Shown here: in pieces, positions 18,607 to 30,458 of the stretch
Numbering within the stretch: the first letter of the stretch is position 1
Layout: each line of letters begins with the position of its first letter
Assembly: GCF_900119825.1 (NCBI RefSeq)
Contig: NZ_FPKR01000011.1
Location: 124,001-188,000, forward strand
Direction: 5' to 3'
DNA: 64,000 nt
Source of the DNA: Chitinimonas taiwanensis DSM 18899
Lineage (GTDB): Bacteria > Pseudomonadota > Gammaproteobacteria > Burkholderiales > Chitinimonadaceae
Made by a program: the position numbers and the translations under genes
Notes under the pieces: model-generated
The model's input: only the letters and a program-made list of their open reading frames with translations
The model's database searches: none
What the model was told of the DNA's origin: nothing

Positions 18607-19035
18607 TTATTTGCGCTTATTGCGCAGTGCAGTGCCGCCCTTGCTATTGGCAGGCTTGCCGGCGCGGCCGGTGGCTACCTTCTCGACTGGCTTCTTGCTG
18701 GTCTTCTCTGCCGCCTTGGCCGGCGTCTTGCGGCCCGGCTTGGGCAGCTCGTAGCGCGGCTTGCCTTCCTTGGTGGCGCGGTAGAGCACCAGCAGCTTGC
18801 CGATATGCTGAACCGGTGCGCAATCGAGCGCCGCGCAGATTTCCTCGAACCAGCGTGCACGCTGTTCGCGGTCATCACCGAGCACACGTACCTTGATCAG
18901 CTCGTGAGCATCCAGGTTCAGTGCAATCTCGCGGATCACCGCGTCGCTCAGGCCGTTATTGCCTATCATCACCACCGGGCTGAGCTGGTGGGCTTGGGTG
19001 CGCAGGTAGAGGCGCTCGTCTCTGCTCAGTTCCAT
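18607..19035 (-). CDS. yhbY: Ribosome assembly RNA-binding protein YhbY (CRM domain)
   Basis: The 142-residue product has a CRS1-YhbY (CRM) domain over residues 1-97: LSRDERLYLRTQAHQLSPVVMIGNNGLSDAVIREIALNLDAHELIKVRVLGDDREQRARWFEEICAALDCAPVQHIGKLLVLYR, including the GxxG-type loop IGNNG. YhbY binds pre-50S ribosomal particles. Residues 98-142 are an extra Lys/Ala/Arg-rich tail absent from E. coli YhbY (97 residues) and likely adds RNA affinity. It is divergent from rlmE, the same arrangement as in E. coli, which supports the assignment. Confidence 0.95.
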   Translation of the reverse strand: MELSRDERLYLRTQAHQLSPVVMIGNNGLSDAVIREIALNLDAHELIKVRVLGDDREQRARWFEEICAALDCAPVQHIGKLLVLYRATKEGKPRYELPKPGRKTPAKAAEKTSKKPVEKVATGRAGKPANSKGGTALRNKRK

Positions 19036-19259
19036 TGATCTAACTCCGTGAAAAAGCGACGAATTCTAGCTGAATCGCGCCGCAAAGACCTGACTGTTTC
19101 TTGATCGGCCCGCAGGACGCTGAGGGCGGGTCAGGCTGGTATCCCGGCTATTCAGTACGAGTGGAAAAGCGCTCGCTCGGCTAGACTTCGGCCTATCGCA
19201 TGCCGGATGGCGCGCAATATTGCGTTCAGGCCGGCTCAATCCTTCTAAGAATTCAGTGT

Positions 19260-19880
19260 ATGGCACGATCCCGAACCAGCAAGGCGTGGCTGCAAGAGCA
19301 CGTCAACGATCACTATGTCCACCAGGCCCAGAAGGACGGCTATCGCTCGCGCGCCGCCTACAAGCTGATGGAGATCGACGACAAGGACAAGCTACTCAAG
19401 CCCGGCCTGTGGGTGGCCGACCTGGGGGCGGCACCGGGCAGCTGGTCGCAGGTGGCCAAGCGTCGCGTGGGCGATGCCGGCCGGGTGTTCGCGCTCGACA
19501 TCCTGGAAATGACGCCCATCCATGGCGTGGAATTCGTACAGGGTGACTTCCGCGAGGAGTCGGTGCTGGCCCAGTTCACGCAATTACTGAACGGTCGGCA
19601 GATGGACCTTGTGATTTGCGATATGGCCCCCAATATCAGCGGCATGGCGGTGATTGATCAGGGACGCAGTTATCACCTGTGTGAATTGGCGCTGGAATTT
19701 TGTACCGATCATCTGAAACCTGGTGGCCATTTTCTGGTCAAGACCTTTCAGGGTTCGGGTTACAACGAATACCTGCAGCAGATGCGCGCCATGTTCGCCA
19801 GCGTGCTCAGCCGCAAGCCTGCCGCCTCGCGCGATCGCTCCAGCGAGATCTACCTGCTGGGCAAGGGAAAAAAGCCCTGA
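19260..19880 (+). CDS. rlmE: 23S rRNA (uridine-2552-2'-O)-methyltransferase
   Basis: The 206-residue protein is RlmE (RrmJ/FtsJ), which methylates U2552 in the A-loop of 23S rRNA late in 50S assembly, using SAM. The SAM-binding motif [15 protein letters not shown] is at residues 52-66. The catalytic K-D-K-E tetrad is visible as Lys35, Asp121 (CDMAPN), Lys161 (LVKTFQG) and Glu196 (SSEIYLLG). The ATG at 19260 gives [11 protein letters not shown], the standard start; the frame runs upstream to 19200 without resemblance. The ribosome-binding site is weak. ftsH follows after 89 bp in the usual heat-shock-type order. Confidence 0.97.
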   Translation: MARSRTSKAWLQEHVNDHYVHQAQKDGYRSRAAYKLMEIDDKDKLLKPGLWVADLGAAPGSWSQVAKRRVGDAGRVFALDILEMTPIHGVEFVQGDFREESVLAQFTQLLNGRQMDLVICDMAPNISGMAVIDQGRSYHLCELALEFCTDHLKPGGHFLVKTFQGSGYNEYLQQMRAMFASVLSRKPAASRDRSSEIYLLGKGKKP

Positions 19881-19969
19881 CGTGGGCTGGCGGTAGTCGA
19901 TAGAATTGGCAGGACTAGGCTGTCGCCGGCGCAGCCGTATTTACTTTCGCCGGTATAAGGAGTCGTCCC

Positions 19970-21877
<1,908 letters not shown>

Positions 21878-21892
21878 GCCTCAACTCAACCA

Positions 21893-21921
21893 GCAACAGC
21901 GGCTCCGGCCGCTGTTGCGCT
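21893..21921 (+). terminator. Hairpin between ftsH and folP, weak terminator
   Basis: GCAACAGCGGC at 21893-21903 pairs perfectly with GCCGCTGTTGC at 21908-21918 around a TCCG tetraloop, followed only by GCTTTGCG. Strong stem, short T content; could be partial termination or an mRNA processing boundary before folP. Confidence 0.55.
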
Positions 21922-21934
21922 TTGCGTGTCTGCC

Positions 21935-22786
21935 ATGACTGCCTTCCTGCATGCCGGCCGTTTCCGGCTCCCGCTCCAGCGCCCCCTGGTGATGGGCATT
22001 CTCAATATCACACCCGATTCGTTTTCCGATGGTGGCCGCTACGCACAGCTGGATGCGGCGCTGGCGCAGGCGCGTCGCCTGCTCGATGAAGGCGCGGATA
22101 TGCTCGATATCGGCGGCGAGTCGACCCGCCCCGGCGCTCCTACCATTAGCGTCGAGGAGGAACTCGCGCGCGTGGTACCGGTGCTGCGCGAGCTGGTGAG
22201 CTGGCAGGTGCCGCTGTCAATCGATACCTGCAAGACCGAGGTGATGCGCGCGGCACTGGCGATGGGCGTCGACCTGGTCAACGATATCGCCGCGCTGGAG
22301 GCGCCGGGTGCGCTGGACGCCGTGGCGGAGAGTGGCGCCGCCGTCTGTTTGATGCACAAGCAGGGTGTGCCGCAATCGATGCAGCAGGCGCCGCAGTATC
22401 AGGACGTCGTCGGCGAGGTGGGGGCGTATCTGCAGGTCCGGCGCGAGCAGGCGCGTGTGGCGGGGATTGCAACAGAGCGCATTCTGCTCGACCCCGGTTT
22501 TGGATTTGGGAAGACCTTCGCGCACAATGCAGCCCTGTTTGGCGCTTTGCCCGCGCTGTGCCGGGACTGTGGTCCCTTGCTGGTGGGGGTGTCGCGCAAG
22601 TCCATGCTTGGCCATTTGCTTGGCGAACGACCAGCCACCGAGCGTGATGCGGCCAGCGTGGCCGCGGCGCTGCTGGCTGCTCAATCTGGAGCCGCGGTGC
22701 TGCGCGTACATGCGGTACGCGATACCGTGGATGCATTGAAGATCTGGCAGGGTTTGCTACCGCTAAGCCTGCCTGCGGAATCATGA
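21935..22786 (+). CDS. folP: Dihydropteroate synthase
   Basis: The product of about 283 residues joins p-aminobenzoate to 6-hydroxymethyl-dihydropterin diphosphate in folate synthesis, the target of sulfonamides. Signature motifs are VMGILNITPDSFSDGGRY, MLDIGGESTRPGAPTISVEEELARVVP, LSIDTCKTEVMRAAL, NDIAALEAPGAL, ERILLDPGFGFGKTFAHN, LLVGVSRKSMLGHLLG and ATERDAASVAAALLA. The start is uncertain: ATG 21935 gives MTAFLHAGRF, while an in-frame GTG lies at 21926; neither has a clear ribosome-binding site because the hairpin at 21893-21918 lies just upstream. The gene sits between ftsH and glmM as in E. coli. Confidence 0.96.
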   Translation: MTAFLHAGRFRLPLQRPLVMGILNITPDSFSDGGRYAQLDAALAQARRLLDEGADMLDIGGESTRPGAPTISVEEELARVVPVLRELVSWQVPLSIDTCKTEVMRAALAMGVDLVNDIAALEAPGALDAVAESGAAVCLMHKQGVPQSMQQAPQYQDVVGEVGAYLQVRREQARVAGIATERILLDPGFGFGKTFAHNAALFGALPALCRDCGPLLVGVSRKSMLGHLLGERPATERDAASVAAALLAAQSGAAVLRVHAVRDTVDALKIWQGLLPLSLPAES

Positions 22787-22825
22787 CGAGGCGCCCTAAA
22801 GGCGCCGGATAAGAAGGAAGGCAGT

Positions 22826-24178
22826 ATGAGTCGCAAGTATTTTGGTACCGATGGTGTGCGTGGCCTGGTGGGCGAGTACCCGATTACGCCGGATTTCGCC
22901 ATGCGTCTCGGCTATGCCGCGGGCAAGGTGCTTTCTGCTCGACGTGGCGATGGCACCCATGCCGCAGTGCTGATCGGCAAGGACACGCGCGTATCGGGTT
23001 ATATGCTGGAAGCTGCGCTGCAAGCCGGCCTGTCGGCCGCTGGCGTGGATGTACATATCACCGGGCCGCTGCCCACGCCGGGCGTCGCCTATCTGACCCG
23101 CGCTTTGCGTCTGTCCGCCGGCGTGGTGATTTCGGCCTCACACAATCCCTTTCAGGACAACGGGATCAAGTTCTTCGGCGAAGGCGGTTTGAAGCTCGAT
23201 GACGCAGTCGAGCTGGAGATCGAGGCGGAGCTGGACAAGCCGATGAGCTGCGTGAGCTCGGAGATGCTCGGTCGCGCCCGGCGCGTCAACGATGCGGCCG
23301 GCCGCTACATCGAATTCTGCAAGAGCACCTTCCCGAATGAGCTCGATCTGCGCGGCGTGAAGATTGTCGTTGACTGCGCACATGGCGCCGGCTACCAGGT
23401 GGCGCCGCATGTCTTCGACGAGCTTGGTGCTACCGTCATTGCCATGGGCAATCAGCCCAATGGCATGAATATCAATGAAGGCGTGGGTGCTACTGCGCCA
23501 GCCGCCATGCGCGCCCGTGTACTGGCGGAGGGTGCGGATTTCGGCATCGCGCTGGACGGGGATGGCGACCGGCTGATGGTGGTGGATGCTGAAGGTGAGC
23601 TGTATGACGGCGACCGCCTGCTGTATGTGATGGCCAAGTTCCGTCATCAGCAGGCCCAGCTCGCTGGCGGCGTGGTTGGTACCTTGATGACCAATCTGGG
23701 CTTTGAGCATGCGCTCGGCAAGTTGGGTATCCCATTCGCCCGCGCCAAGGTCGGCGATCGCTATGTGCTCGAACTGCTCAAGCAGAATGGCTGGCAGCTT
23801 GGTGGCGAAAGCTCGGGTCATCTGCTCTGCCTCGACAAGCATTCGACTGGCGATGCGATTGTGTCGGCGCTGCAGGTCTTGGCTGCGGTGCGCCTGTCAG
23901 GCCAGACCCTGGCGGCATTCTGTGCCGATCTGCCCATCTACCCGCAGGTGCTGCGTAATGTGAAGGTGCGCAAGGACTTCGACTTCCGCGCCAGCCTGAC
24001 CATTCAGGCCGCCTTGGTGGAAGCCGAATGCGAGCTGGCGGGTCGTGGCCGTGTGCTATTGCGCCCCTCGGGCACCGAGCCGGTATTGCGCGTGATGGTG
24101 GAGTCCGATGATCTGAAGCTGACCGAACGCTGGGTGTCCCATCTGGTCGAGGTGGTCAACGAGGCGGTACTGGCCTAA
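22826..24178 (+). CDS. glmM: Phosphoglucosamine mutase
   Basis: The 450-residue enzyme interconverts glucosamine-6-phosphate and glucosamine-1-phosphate on the way to UDP-GlcNAc, needed for peptidoglycan and lipopolysaccharide. It starts [36 protein letters not shown]. The active-site phosphoserine is Ser105 in VISASHNPF. The metal loop [11 protein letters not shown] and sugar-binding [18 protein letters not shown] follow, and the C-terminal phosphate-binding [14 protein letters not shown] completes the family pattern. AAGAAGGAAGG lies 4-5 bases ahead of the ATG. A strong terminator closes the ftsH-folP-glmM group. Confidence 0.98.
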   Translation: MSRKYFGTDGVRGLVGEYPITPDFAMRLGYAAGKVLSARRGDGTHAAVLIGKDTRVSGYMLEAALQAGLSAAGVDVHITGPLPTPGVAYLTRALRLSAGVVISASHNPFQDNGIKFFGEGGLKLDDAVELEIEAELDKPMSCVSSEMLGRARRVNDAAGRYIEFCKSTFPNELDLRGVKIVVDCAHGAGYQVAPHVFDELGATVIAMGNQPNGMNINEGVGATAPAAMRARVLAEGADFGIALDGDGDRLMVVDAEGELYDGDRLLYVMAKFRHQQAQLAGGVVGTLMTNLGFEHALGKLGIPFARAKVGDRYVLELLKQNGWQLGGESSGHLLCLDKHSTGDAIVSALQVLAAVRLSGQTLAAFCADLPIYPQVLRNVKVRKDFDFRASLTIQAALVEAECELAGRGRVLLRPSGTEPVLRVMVESDDLKLTERWVSHLVEVVNEAVLA

Positions 24179-24193
24179 GGCTAGGCAGCCATG

Positions 24194-24222
24194 AAAAAGG
24201 CGACCCTGGGGTCGCCTTTTTT
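24194..24222. terminator. Bidirectional intrinsic terminator between glmM and the pst operon
   Basis: AAAAAGGCGACC at 24194-24205 pairs perfectly with GGTCGCCTTTTT at 24210-24221 around a CTGG loop. Both converging operons can use it. Confidence 0.92.
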
Positions 24223-24245
24223 GCGCACTGCGTAAAGGGCTCGGA

Positions 24246-25016
24246 TCAGCCGAATTTACCAGTGATGTAGTCTTCTGTTTCCTTGCGCTTGGGCTTGGTA
24301 AAGATATCGTCGGTGGCGCCGACTTCCATCAGTTCGCCCAGATACATATAGGCGGTGAAATCGGATACACGTGCGGCCTGCTGCATATTGTGGGTCACGA
24401 TGGCGATCGTGTAGTCCTGCTTGAGCTCGTGGACCAGTTCCTCGATATGAGCGGTCGAGATCGGGTCGAGCGCCGAGGTCGGCTCGTCCAACAGTACGAC
24501 TTCCGGCTTCACGGCCACTGCGCGTGCGATGCACAAACGCTGTTGCTGACCGCCAGAGAGGCCGAGGCCAGACTGCTTGAGCTTGTCCTTGACCTCATTC
24601 CACAGCGCGGCCTTCTGCAGCGCCCACTCGATCCGATCGTCCATTTCCGAGCGGCTCAGCGATTCATACAGCTTCACGCCGAAGGCAATGTTGTCGTAGA
24701 TCGACATCGGGAAGGGCGTCGGCTTCTGGAACACCATACCGACCTTGGCGCGCAGCATGTTCAGGTCGACGCTCTTATCCAGCACATTCTTACCGTTGAA
24801 CAGGATCTGACCCTCGGCGCGCAGCTTGGGGTAGAGGTCGTACATGCGGTTGAAGGTGCGCAGCAGCGTGGACTTGCCGCAGCCCGATGGGCCGATAAAA
24901 GCGGTGACCTTCTTCTCGGCGATATCGAGATTGATGTTCTTCAGGGCGTGAAAGTTGCCGTAGTAGAAGTTCAGGTCACGGACCGTGAGTTTGGCGGTGG
25001 CGTTTTGGGTAGTCAT
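24246..25016 (-). CDS. pstB: Phosphate ABC transporter ATP-binding protein
   Basis: The 256-residue ATPase powers high-affinity phosphate import. It carries [23 protein letters not shown], Walker [10 protein letters not shown] (residues 42-50), the Q-loop [14 protein letters not shown], the ABC signature [14 protein letters not shown], Walker [14 protein letters not shown] and the switch His in [15 protein letters not shown]. The YYGNFHALK and [10 protein letters not shown] patterns are specific to PstB. It is the last gene of pstSCAB, 40 bp after pstA; no phoU follows, since the terminator and glmM come next. Confidence 0.98.
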   Translation of the reverse strand: MTTQNATAKLTVRDLNFYYGNFHALKNINLDIAEKKVTAFIGPSGCGKSTLLRTFNRMYDLYPKLRAEGQILFNGKNVLDKSVDLNMLRAKVGMVFQKPTPFPMSIYDNIAFGVKLYESLSRSEMDDRIEWALQKAALWNEVKDKLKQSGLGLSGGQQQRLCIARAVAVKPEVVLLDEPTSALDPISTAHIEELVHELKQDYTIAIVTHNMQQAARVSDFTAYMYLGELMEVGATDDIFTKPKRKETEDYITGKFG

Positions 25017-25056
25017 CTCGTCACTTTCTGGCGATATCTGGCCTGGCCGTCGGGGC

Positions 25057-25902
25057 TCAGGTGCTTTCTTTCTTCAGCAGGCTGCGGGCGATCACATTCA
25101 GGATCAGTACCGCCATGGTCACGATCAGCGCGCCGGCCCAGGCGAGCGAAATCCAGTTCTCATACGGGCTCATGGCGAACTTGAAGATGGTGACCGGCAG
25201 GTTGGCCATAGGCTGATTCATGTTTGCGCTGAAGAACTGGTTGTTCAGCGCGGTAAACAGCAGCGGCGCGGTTTCGCCCGAGATGCGCGACACCGCCAGC
25301 AGGATGCCGGTGATTACGCCAGCCTTGGAGGCGCGCAGGGTGACCACGGTCACCACCTTCCAGCGCGGCGCACCGAGTGCATAAGCGGCTTCACGCATCG
25401 AATTCGGCACCAGGCGCAGCATATTCTCGGTGGTGCGCAGGACGACCGGGATCACCAGCAGCGCTAGCGCAAAGCTGCCAGCCCAGCCGGAAAAATGGCC
25501 GATGTATTGCACATAGGCGATCCAGACGAACAGGCCGATCACGATGGACGGGGCGGACAGCAGGATGTCGTTGATGAAGCGTGCGGTCGGAGCCAGCCAG
25601 CCGCGCTGACCATACTCGGCCAGGTAAATGCCGGCCAGGATGCCGATGGGCGTGCCGATCAGCGTGCCGATCAGGGCCATCATCAAGCTGCCGATGATGG
25701 CATTCAGCAGGCCGCCACCGGCGCTATCGGGTCCAGGGGTATCTTGGGTGAAGGTCGCCCAGCTGATCGCTTCCAGGCCATTGCCGAACAGGGTAAGCAG
25801 AATCCAGCCCAGCCAGAACAGACCGAAGGCCATGGCCAGCGTGGACATGGTCAGGTTGAAGCCATTGATCAGGCGACGCCGCAGATAGAGTGAGTTGTTC
25901 AT
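25057..25902 (-). CDS. pstA: Phosphate ABC transporter permease PstA
   Basis: The 281-residue inner-membrane permease has six hydrophobic segments, the first at about residues 15-40 ([25 protein letters not shown]). The permease loop [48 protein letters not shown] is typical of PstA, as is [36 protein letters not shown]. With PstC it forms the phosphate channel driven by PstB. It lies 14 bp after pstC. Confidence 0.97.
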   Translation of the reverse strand: MNNSLYLRRRLINGFNLTMSTLAMAFGLFWLGWILLTLFGNGLEAISWATFTQDTPGPDSAGGGLLNAIIGSLMMALIGTLIGTPIGILAGIYLAEYGQRGWLAPTARFINDILLSAPSIVIGLFVWIAYVQYIGHFSGWAGSFALALLVIPVVLRTTENMLRLVPNSMREAAYALGAPRWKVVTVVTLRASKAGVITGILLAVSRISGETAPLLFTALNNQFFSANMNQPMANLPVTIFKFAMSPYENWISLAWAGALIVTMAVLILNVIARSLLKKEST

Positions 25903-25916
25903 GATGTGCTCTGCGA

Positions 25917-26906
25917 TCAGGAATGGCTGCCCTCGCCCTTTTGCAGGCGCAGCAGCAGTAGCTTGGAGAGGGCCAGAACCACGAAGGTGATCAGGAACAG
26001 GATCAGGCCCATTTCGATCAGCGCGCCGTAGTGCAGTGCATCGCTGGCCTCGGCAAACTCATTGGCCAGAATGGAGGCAATCGAGTTGCCGGCATGAAAT
26101 AGCGAGTCGATTGAATCGTAGGAATTCCCGATCACGAAAGTCACCGCCATGGTTTCGCCCAGTGCGCGACCTAGGCCGAGCATGATGCCGCCGACCACGC
26201 CGGTCTTGGTGTAGGGCAAGACCACGTTCCATACCACTTCCCAGGTAGTAGCGCCCAGGCCGTAAGCGGATTCCTTCAGCATGGGCGGCACCACTTCGAA
26301 CACATCGCGCATTACCGAGGCAATGTAGGGAATGACCATGATGGCCAGGATTAGGCCGGCGGTGAACATGCCGATACCGAAGGGTGGGCCGTCAAACAGC
26401 GGGCCGATCACCGGAATGCCACTGGTGACTTCGGTCAGCCAGGGTTGAATCGGCGGAATGGTGATGCCCAGCCAAGTCAGTTCCTTGCCTTCCATCAGGA
26501 TGGGGGCAACCACGAACAGGCCCCAGATGCCGTAGATGATAGAAGGAATGCCGGCCAGCAGTTCAATGGCGATGCCGAGTGGGCGACGCAGCCACAGCGG
26601 CGACAGCTCGGTCAGGAACAGGGCAATGCCGAAACTGATCGGTACGCCGATCAGCAGGGCGATAAAGGAAGTGATCAGCGTGCCTTGAATCGGACGCCAG
26701 GCACCAAAATTCTGCGCAACCGGGTCCCAGCTCGGCGAGAGCAGGAAGCTGGCACCAAAATGGGTAAGCGAGTCCCAGCTGCCGTGCACCAGGGAAATGA
26801 TGATGGCGGTCAGCAGGACCAGGACCAGCAGCGCGGCGCCGCGGGTCAGGTTAAAGAACAGAATGTCGGCCAGGGGAGGGCGCGCAGGGCGGGCGGGGTC
26901 GGACAT
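25917..26906 (-). CDS. pstC: Phosphate ABC transporter permease PstC
   Basis: The 329-residue permease has about six membrane helices, the first at residues 20-45 ([21 protein letters not shown]). Motifs are [53 protein letters not shown] and the transporter loop [50 protein letters not shown], all typical of PstC. The start [12 protein letters not shown] at 26906 was preferred; two further in-frame starts upstream add up to 18 residues. It sits 102 bp after pstS. Confidence 0.96.
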   Translation of the reverse strand: MSDPARPARPPLADILFFNLTRGAALLVLVLLTAIIISLVHGSWDSLTHFGASFLLSPSWDPVAQNFGAWRPIQGTLITSFIALLIGVPISFGIALFLTELSPLWLRRPLGIAIELLAGIPSIIYGIWGLFVVAPILMEGKELTWLGITIPPIQPWLTEVTSGIPVIGPLFDGPPFGIGMFTAGLILAIMVIPYIASVMRDVFEVVPPMLKESAYGLGATTWEVVWNVVLPYTKTGVVGGIMLGLGRALGETMAVTFVIGNSYDSIDSLFHAGNSIASILANEFAEASDALHYGALIEMGLILFLITFVVLALSKLLLLRLQKGEGSHS

Positions 26907-27008
26907 GAAGGACTCACGGCTCGTTACGAACATAGCGGCAGGAACCGATGTCACCATCAATCCCTGCCGTTTTGGGCGAAGCCGCGCCTAAGGGCGCGGA
27001 CGCGAAGT

Positions 27009-28052
<1,044 letters not shown>

Positions 28053-28145
28053 GCTGATTCTCCGTGATATCGATAACAAGACTAAAGCGAGTAAGAACGA
28101 ACCTGAACCAGTCCCGTGGGCTGCCAAGTCCTGCAAACGGACCGA

Positions 28146-28179
28146 ATCTTAATCATCGAATATTGCGGAAAGATTACAA
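28146..28179 (-). promoter_or_regulatory. Candidate Pho box and -10 element for pstS
   Basis: On the minus strand 28179-28158 reads TTGTAAT-CTTT-CCGCAAT-ATTC: two 7-base units 11 bases apart that match the PhoB half-site CTGTCAT at 5 and 4 of 7 positions. A -10-like TAAGAT lies 6 bases further (28151-28146). The position before pstS supports PhoB control; the match is imperfect. Confidence 0.5.
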
Positions 28180-28421
28180 CTCTGTCGCAGCGCAAATTGC
28201 GTGGCTCGCATTGACTTGGCGGGGCTCGGGCATATAGAATCCGCCGCCTTTGCTTTTCCATGCTTGGCTTATGCCTCGTTGGTTGGGCGTGGTTAGTTGT
28301 GCAGTGGTGGGTATTGTGCGAGTTGCAGCCTGCTTGCTGTGCGATTGATGAGAGGGGTGTGTGTTTTGTGCCCCTGTGCTGGAGAATTCGGCCGAGTTTG
28401 CCGAGCGTCTGGTTGAGCAAA
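28180..28421 (+). promoter_or_regulatory. Divergent pstS-secG intergenic region with secG promoter and long T/G-rich leader
   Basis: The pstS-secG gap is 369 bases. TTGACT at 28211-28216 and TAGAAT at 28235-28240 (18 bases apart; TATAGA at 28233 gives 16) form a strong promoter, predicting a leader of about 175 bases before secG. The leader is visibly richer in T and G than its surroundings. An ATG at 28260 is in frame with secG with no stop between and would add 54 residues holding 6 Cys and 6 Trp; that is unlike any SecG and is probably not translated as such. No known riboswitch was recognised. Confidence 0.6.
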
Positions 28422-28781
28422 ATGGAAGTCTTCAAAAGTTTAATTCAGGTTGTAAATGTCCTGTCCGCCGTGGTGGTGATCGTGCTGGTGTTGTTGCAGC
28501 ATGGTAAGGGTGCGGATATGGGTGCAGCCTTCGGTAGTGGTTCGTCGGGTAGTCTGTTCGGTGCCTCGGGTTCTGCAAATTTCCTGAGTAGAACGACTGC
28601 GATTTCTGCTACAATCTTTTTCTGCAGTTTGTTCGCATTGGTCTGGGTGGATTCCAAGCCTGGTGCTAATGCTGGAGCGGGTGTGATGTCTGGTGTTGTG
28701 CAGACTCAGCCGGCTTCGGGGCAAGAAAAGACGCCGGCCAAGCCGGTGCAAAACGACAATCAGAGCAGTATCCCTAACTGA
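28422..28781 (+). CDS. secG: Protein-export membrane protein SecG
   Basis: The 119-residue product is SecG, the small subunit of the SecYEG translocon. It has two membrane helices at about residues 4-22 (FKSLIQVVNVLSAVVVIVLVLLQ) and 54-73 (ATIFFCSLFALVWV), with the conserved LLQHGKGADMGAAFGSGSSGSLFGASGSANFLSRTTA loop between. The C-terminal ~40 residues are polar and low complexity. The ATG at 28422 fits the family start; the ribosome-binding site (TTGAGC) is weak. The order secG then tRNA-Leu(GAG) is also found in E. coli. Confidence 0.96.
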   Translation: MEVFKSLIQVVNVLSAVVVIVLVLLQHGKGADMGAAFGSGSSGSLFGASGSANFLSRTTAISATIFFCSLFALVWVDSKPGANAGAGVMSGVVQTQPASGQEKTPAKPVQNDNQSSIPN

Positions 28782-28805
28782 TTTCGTTCAAATATTTGGT
28801 GCGCT

Positions 28806-28890
28806 GCCGACATGGTGAAATTGGTAGACACGCTATCTTGAGGGGGTAGTGGCGCAAGCTGTGTGAGTTCGAGTCTCACTGTCGGCACCA
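28806..28890 (+). tRNA. tRNA-Leu (anticodon GAG)
   Basis: An 85-base gene with acceptor GCCGACA/TGTCGGC, discriminator A and an encoded CCA. The anticodon arm is CTATC-TTGAGGG-GGTAG with anticodon GAG; the T-loop is TTCGAGT. The long variable arm fits a class II leucine tRNA. It sits 24 bases after secG with no promoter or terminator of its own, so it is probably processed from a secG-nuo transcript. Confidence 0.96.
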
Positions 28891-28925
28891 AATTCTTAAT
28901 CGCTGCAAAGTCTCCCGAAATAGGC

Positions 28926-28957
28926 TTGCGGCGATATCAATGGAAGCTAGACTTCCA
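28926..28957 (+). promoter_or_regulatory. Possible nuo promoter overlapping a small palindrome
   Basis: TTGCGG at 28926-28931 and TAGACT at 28948-28953 have 16-base spacing. TGGAAG at 28941-28946 and CTTCCA at 28952-28957 form a perfect inverted repeat across the -10, a layout that would suit an operator. There is no terminator between tRNA-Leu and nuoA. Confidence 0.35.
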
Positions 28958-28996
28958 TCACGTCTAATTACGTTAAAACCGTACCGGGGAGCTTTC

Positions 28997-29365
28997 ATGC
29001 TCGAGAACTACTTCCCAGTCCTGCTCTTCATGGTGGTGGGCTTGCTGGTTGGTGTGGCCCCTATGGCGCTTGGCAAGATAGTCAGCGTGCTATTGGGCAC
29101 CAATCGTCCTGATGCGGAGAAGCTGTCTCCCTACGAGTGCGGTTTTGAGGCGTTCGAGGATGCACGCATGCAGTTTGATGTGCGTTATTACCTCGTTGCC
29201 ATCCTGTTTATCCTGTTTGACCTCGAAGTTGCCTTTCTGCTGCCTTGGGCGGCGGTGATCAAGGATGTCGGCTTTCCTGGCTTTTTGGCCATGATGGTGT
29301 TTCTGGCTATTCTGGTGGTTGGCTTCGTTTATGAGTGGATGAAGGGAGCGCTGGAATGGGAGTAG
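28997..29365 (+). CDS. nuoA: NADH-quinone oxidoreductase subunit A
   Basis: The 122-residue membrane subunit of complex I has three helices (about residues 8-30, 62-82 and 90-112). Motifs are [41 protein letters not shown], the conserved loop and helix of NuoA/ND3. The start [12 protein letters not shown] fits the family. It is first of the nuo operon and overlaps nuoB by 10 bases. Confidence 0.97.
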   Translation: MLENYFPVLLFMVVGLLVGVAPMALGKIVSVLLGTNRPDAEKLSPYECGFEAFEDARMQFDVRYYLVAILFILFDLEVAFLLPWAAVIKDVGFPGFLAMMVFLAILVVGFVYEWMKGALEWE

Positions 29366-29850
29366 CCGAGAATCCAATGGCGCAAGGTGTGATGGACAAG
29401 GGTTTCATCACGACCACTGTGGATACGGTGGTGAACTGGACGCGTACCGGCTCGCTGTGGCCAATGACCTTCGGTCTGGCCTGCTGTGCGGTCGAGATGA
29501 TGCATGCGGGCGCGGCTCGTTACGATCTGGATCGCTTTGGTATCGTTTTCCGTCCTAGTCCGCGTCAGTCTGATTTGATGATCGTCGCTGGCACGCTGTG
29601 CAATAAGATGGCGCCGGCGCTGCGCAAGGTTTATGACCAGATGCCAGAGCCGCGCTGGGTGCTCTCGATGGGCTCCTGCGCCAATGGCGGCGGCTACTAT
29701 CACTATTCTTACTCGGTGGTTCGCGGTTGCGACCGCATCGTGCCTGTGGATGTGTATGTCCCGGGTTGCCCTCCGACAGCTGAGGCCTTGCTCTACGGTC
29801 TGATTCAGCTGCAAAACAAGATCAAGCGCACCAACACCATCGCGCGTTAA
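29356..29850 (+). CDS. nuoB: NADH-quinone oxidoreductase subunit B
   Basis: The 164-residue peripheral subunit holds cluster N2, the last iron-sulfur centre before quinone. The ligands are the adjacent pair Cys43-Cys44 ([10 protein letters not shown]), Cys108 ([12 protein letters not shown]) and Cys138 ([16 protein letters not shown]). It starts inside the end of nuoA (10-base overlap). The sequence is full length for the family. Confidence 0.98.
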   Translation: MGVAENPMAQGVMDKGFITTTVDTVVNWTRTGSLWPMTFGLACCAVEMMHAGAARYDLDRFGIVFRPSPRQSDLMIVAGTLCNKMAPALRKVYDQMPEPRWVLSMGSCANGGGYYHYSYSVVRGCDRIVPVDVYVPGCPPTAEALLYGLIQLQNKIKRTNTIAR

Positions 29851-29864
29851 CCAAGATACGCATC

Positions 29865-30458
29865 ATGGCAACCAAACTCGACGCGCTGCAACAAACGCTG
29901 CAAACGGCCTTGGGTGACAAGGCCGTTTCCTTGACTAAGGCTCTGGATGAATTGACTCTCGTGGTCAAGTCTTCCGACTGGCCGGCAATTTCACGCCTTC
30001 TTTGTGATCATGATGCGCTGCAGTTTAAGAGCTGCGTCGATCTATGTGGCGTGGATTACAGTACCTATAAGGACGGTGGCTGGGATGGTCGCCGTTTTGC
30101 CGTTGTTTACCATCTGCTGTCTGTCTCGTTGAATGCCCGCCTGCGTGTGCGCGTGTTTTGCGAAGACGACGAGCTGCCGCTGATCAATTCGGTGCTGGAT
30201 GTCTGGCCTGGGGTCAACTGGTTCGAGCGCGAAGCTTTTGACCTTTACGGCATTGTGTTCACCGGCCACCCCGACCTGCGCCGAATCCTGACTGACTATG
30301 GTTTTGTCGGTCACCCCTTCCGCAAGGATTTCCCACTGTCTGGCAATGTGGAAATGCGCTACGACCCGACTCAAGGGCGCGTGATTTACCAGCCCGTGAC
30401 CATCGAGCCGCGCGAGATCACTCCGCGCATCATTCGCGAGGAGAACTACGGTGGCTGA
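29865..30458 (+). CDS. nuoC: NADH-quinone oxidoreductase subunit C
   Basis: The 197-residue peripheral-arm subunit is separate from NuoD, unlike the fused NuoCD of E. coli. Motifs include [79 protein letters not shown], the 30-kDa subunit signature. Its end overlaps the nuoD start by 8 bases. Confidence 0.97.
   Translation: MATKLDALQQTLQTALGDKAVSLTKALDELTLVVKSSDWPAISRLLCDHDALQFKSCVDLCGVDYSTYKDGGWDGRRFAVVYHLLSVSLNARLRVRVFCEDDELPLINSVLDVWPGVNWFEREAFDLYGIVFTGHPDLRRILTDYGFVGHPFRKDFPLSGNVEMRYDPTQGRVIYQPVTIEPREITPRIIREENYGG

Noticed and set aside
28260-28421. 54-residue N-terminal extension of SecG
   Set aside because: Cys/Trp-rich and unlike SecG; kept only as an observation on the leader.
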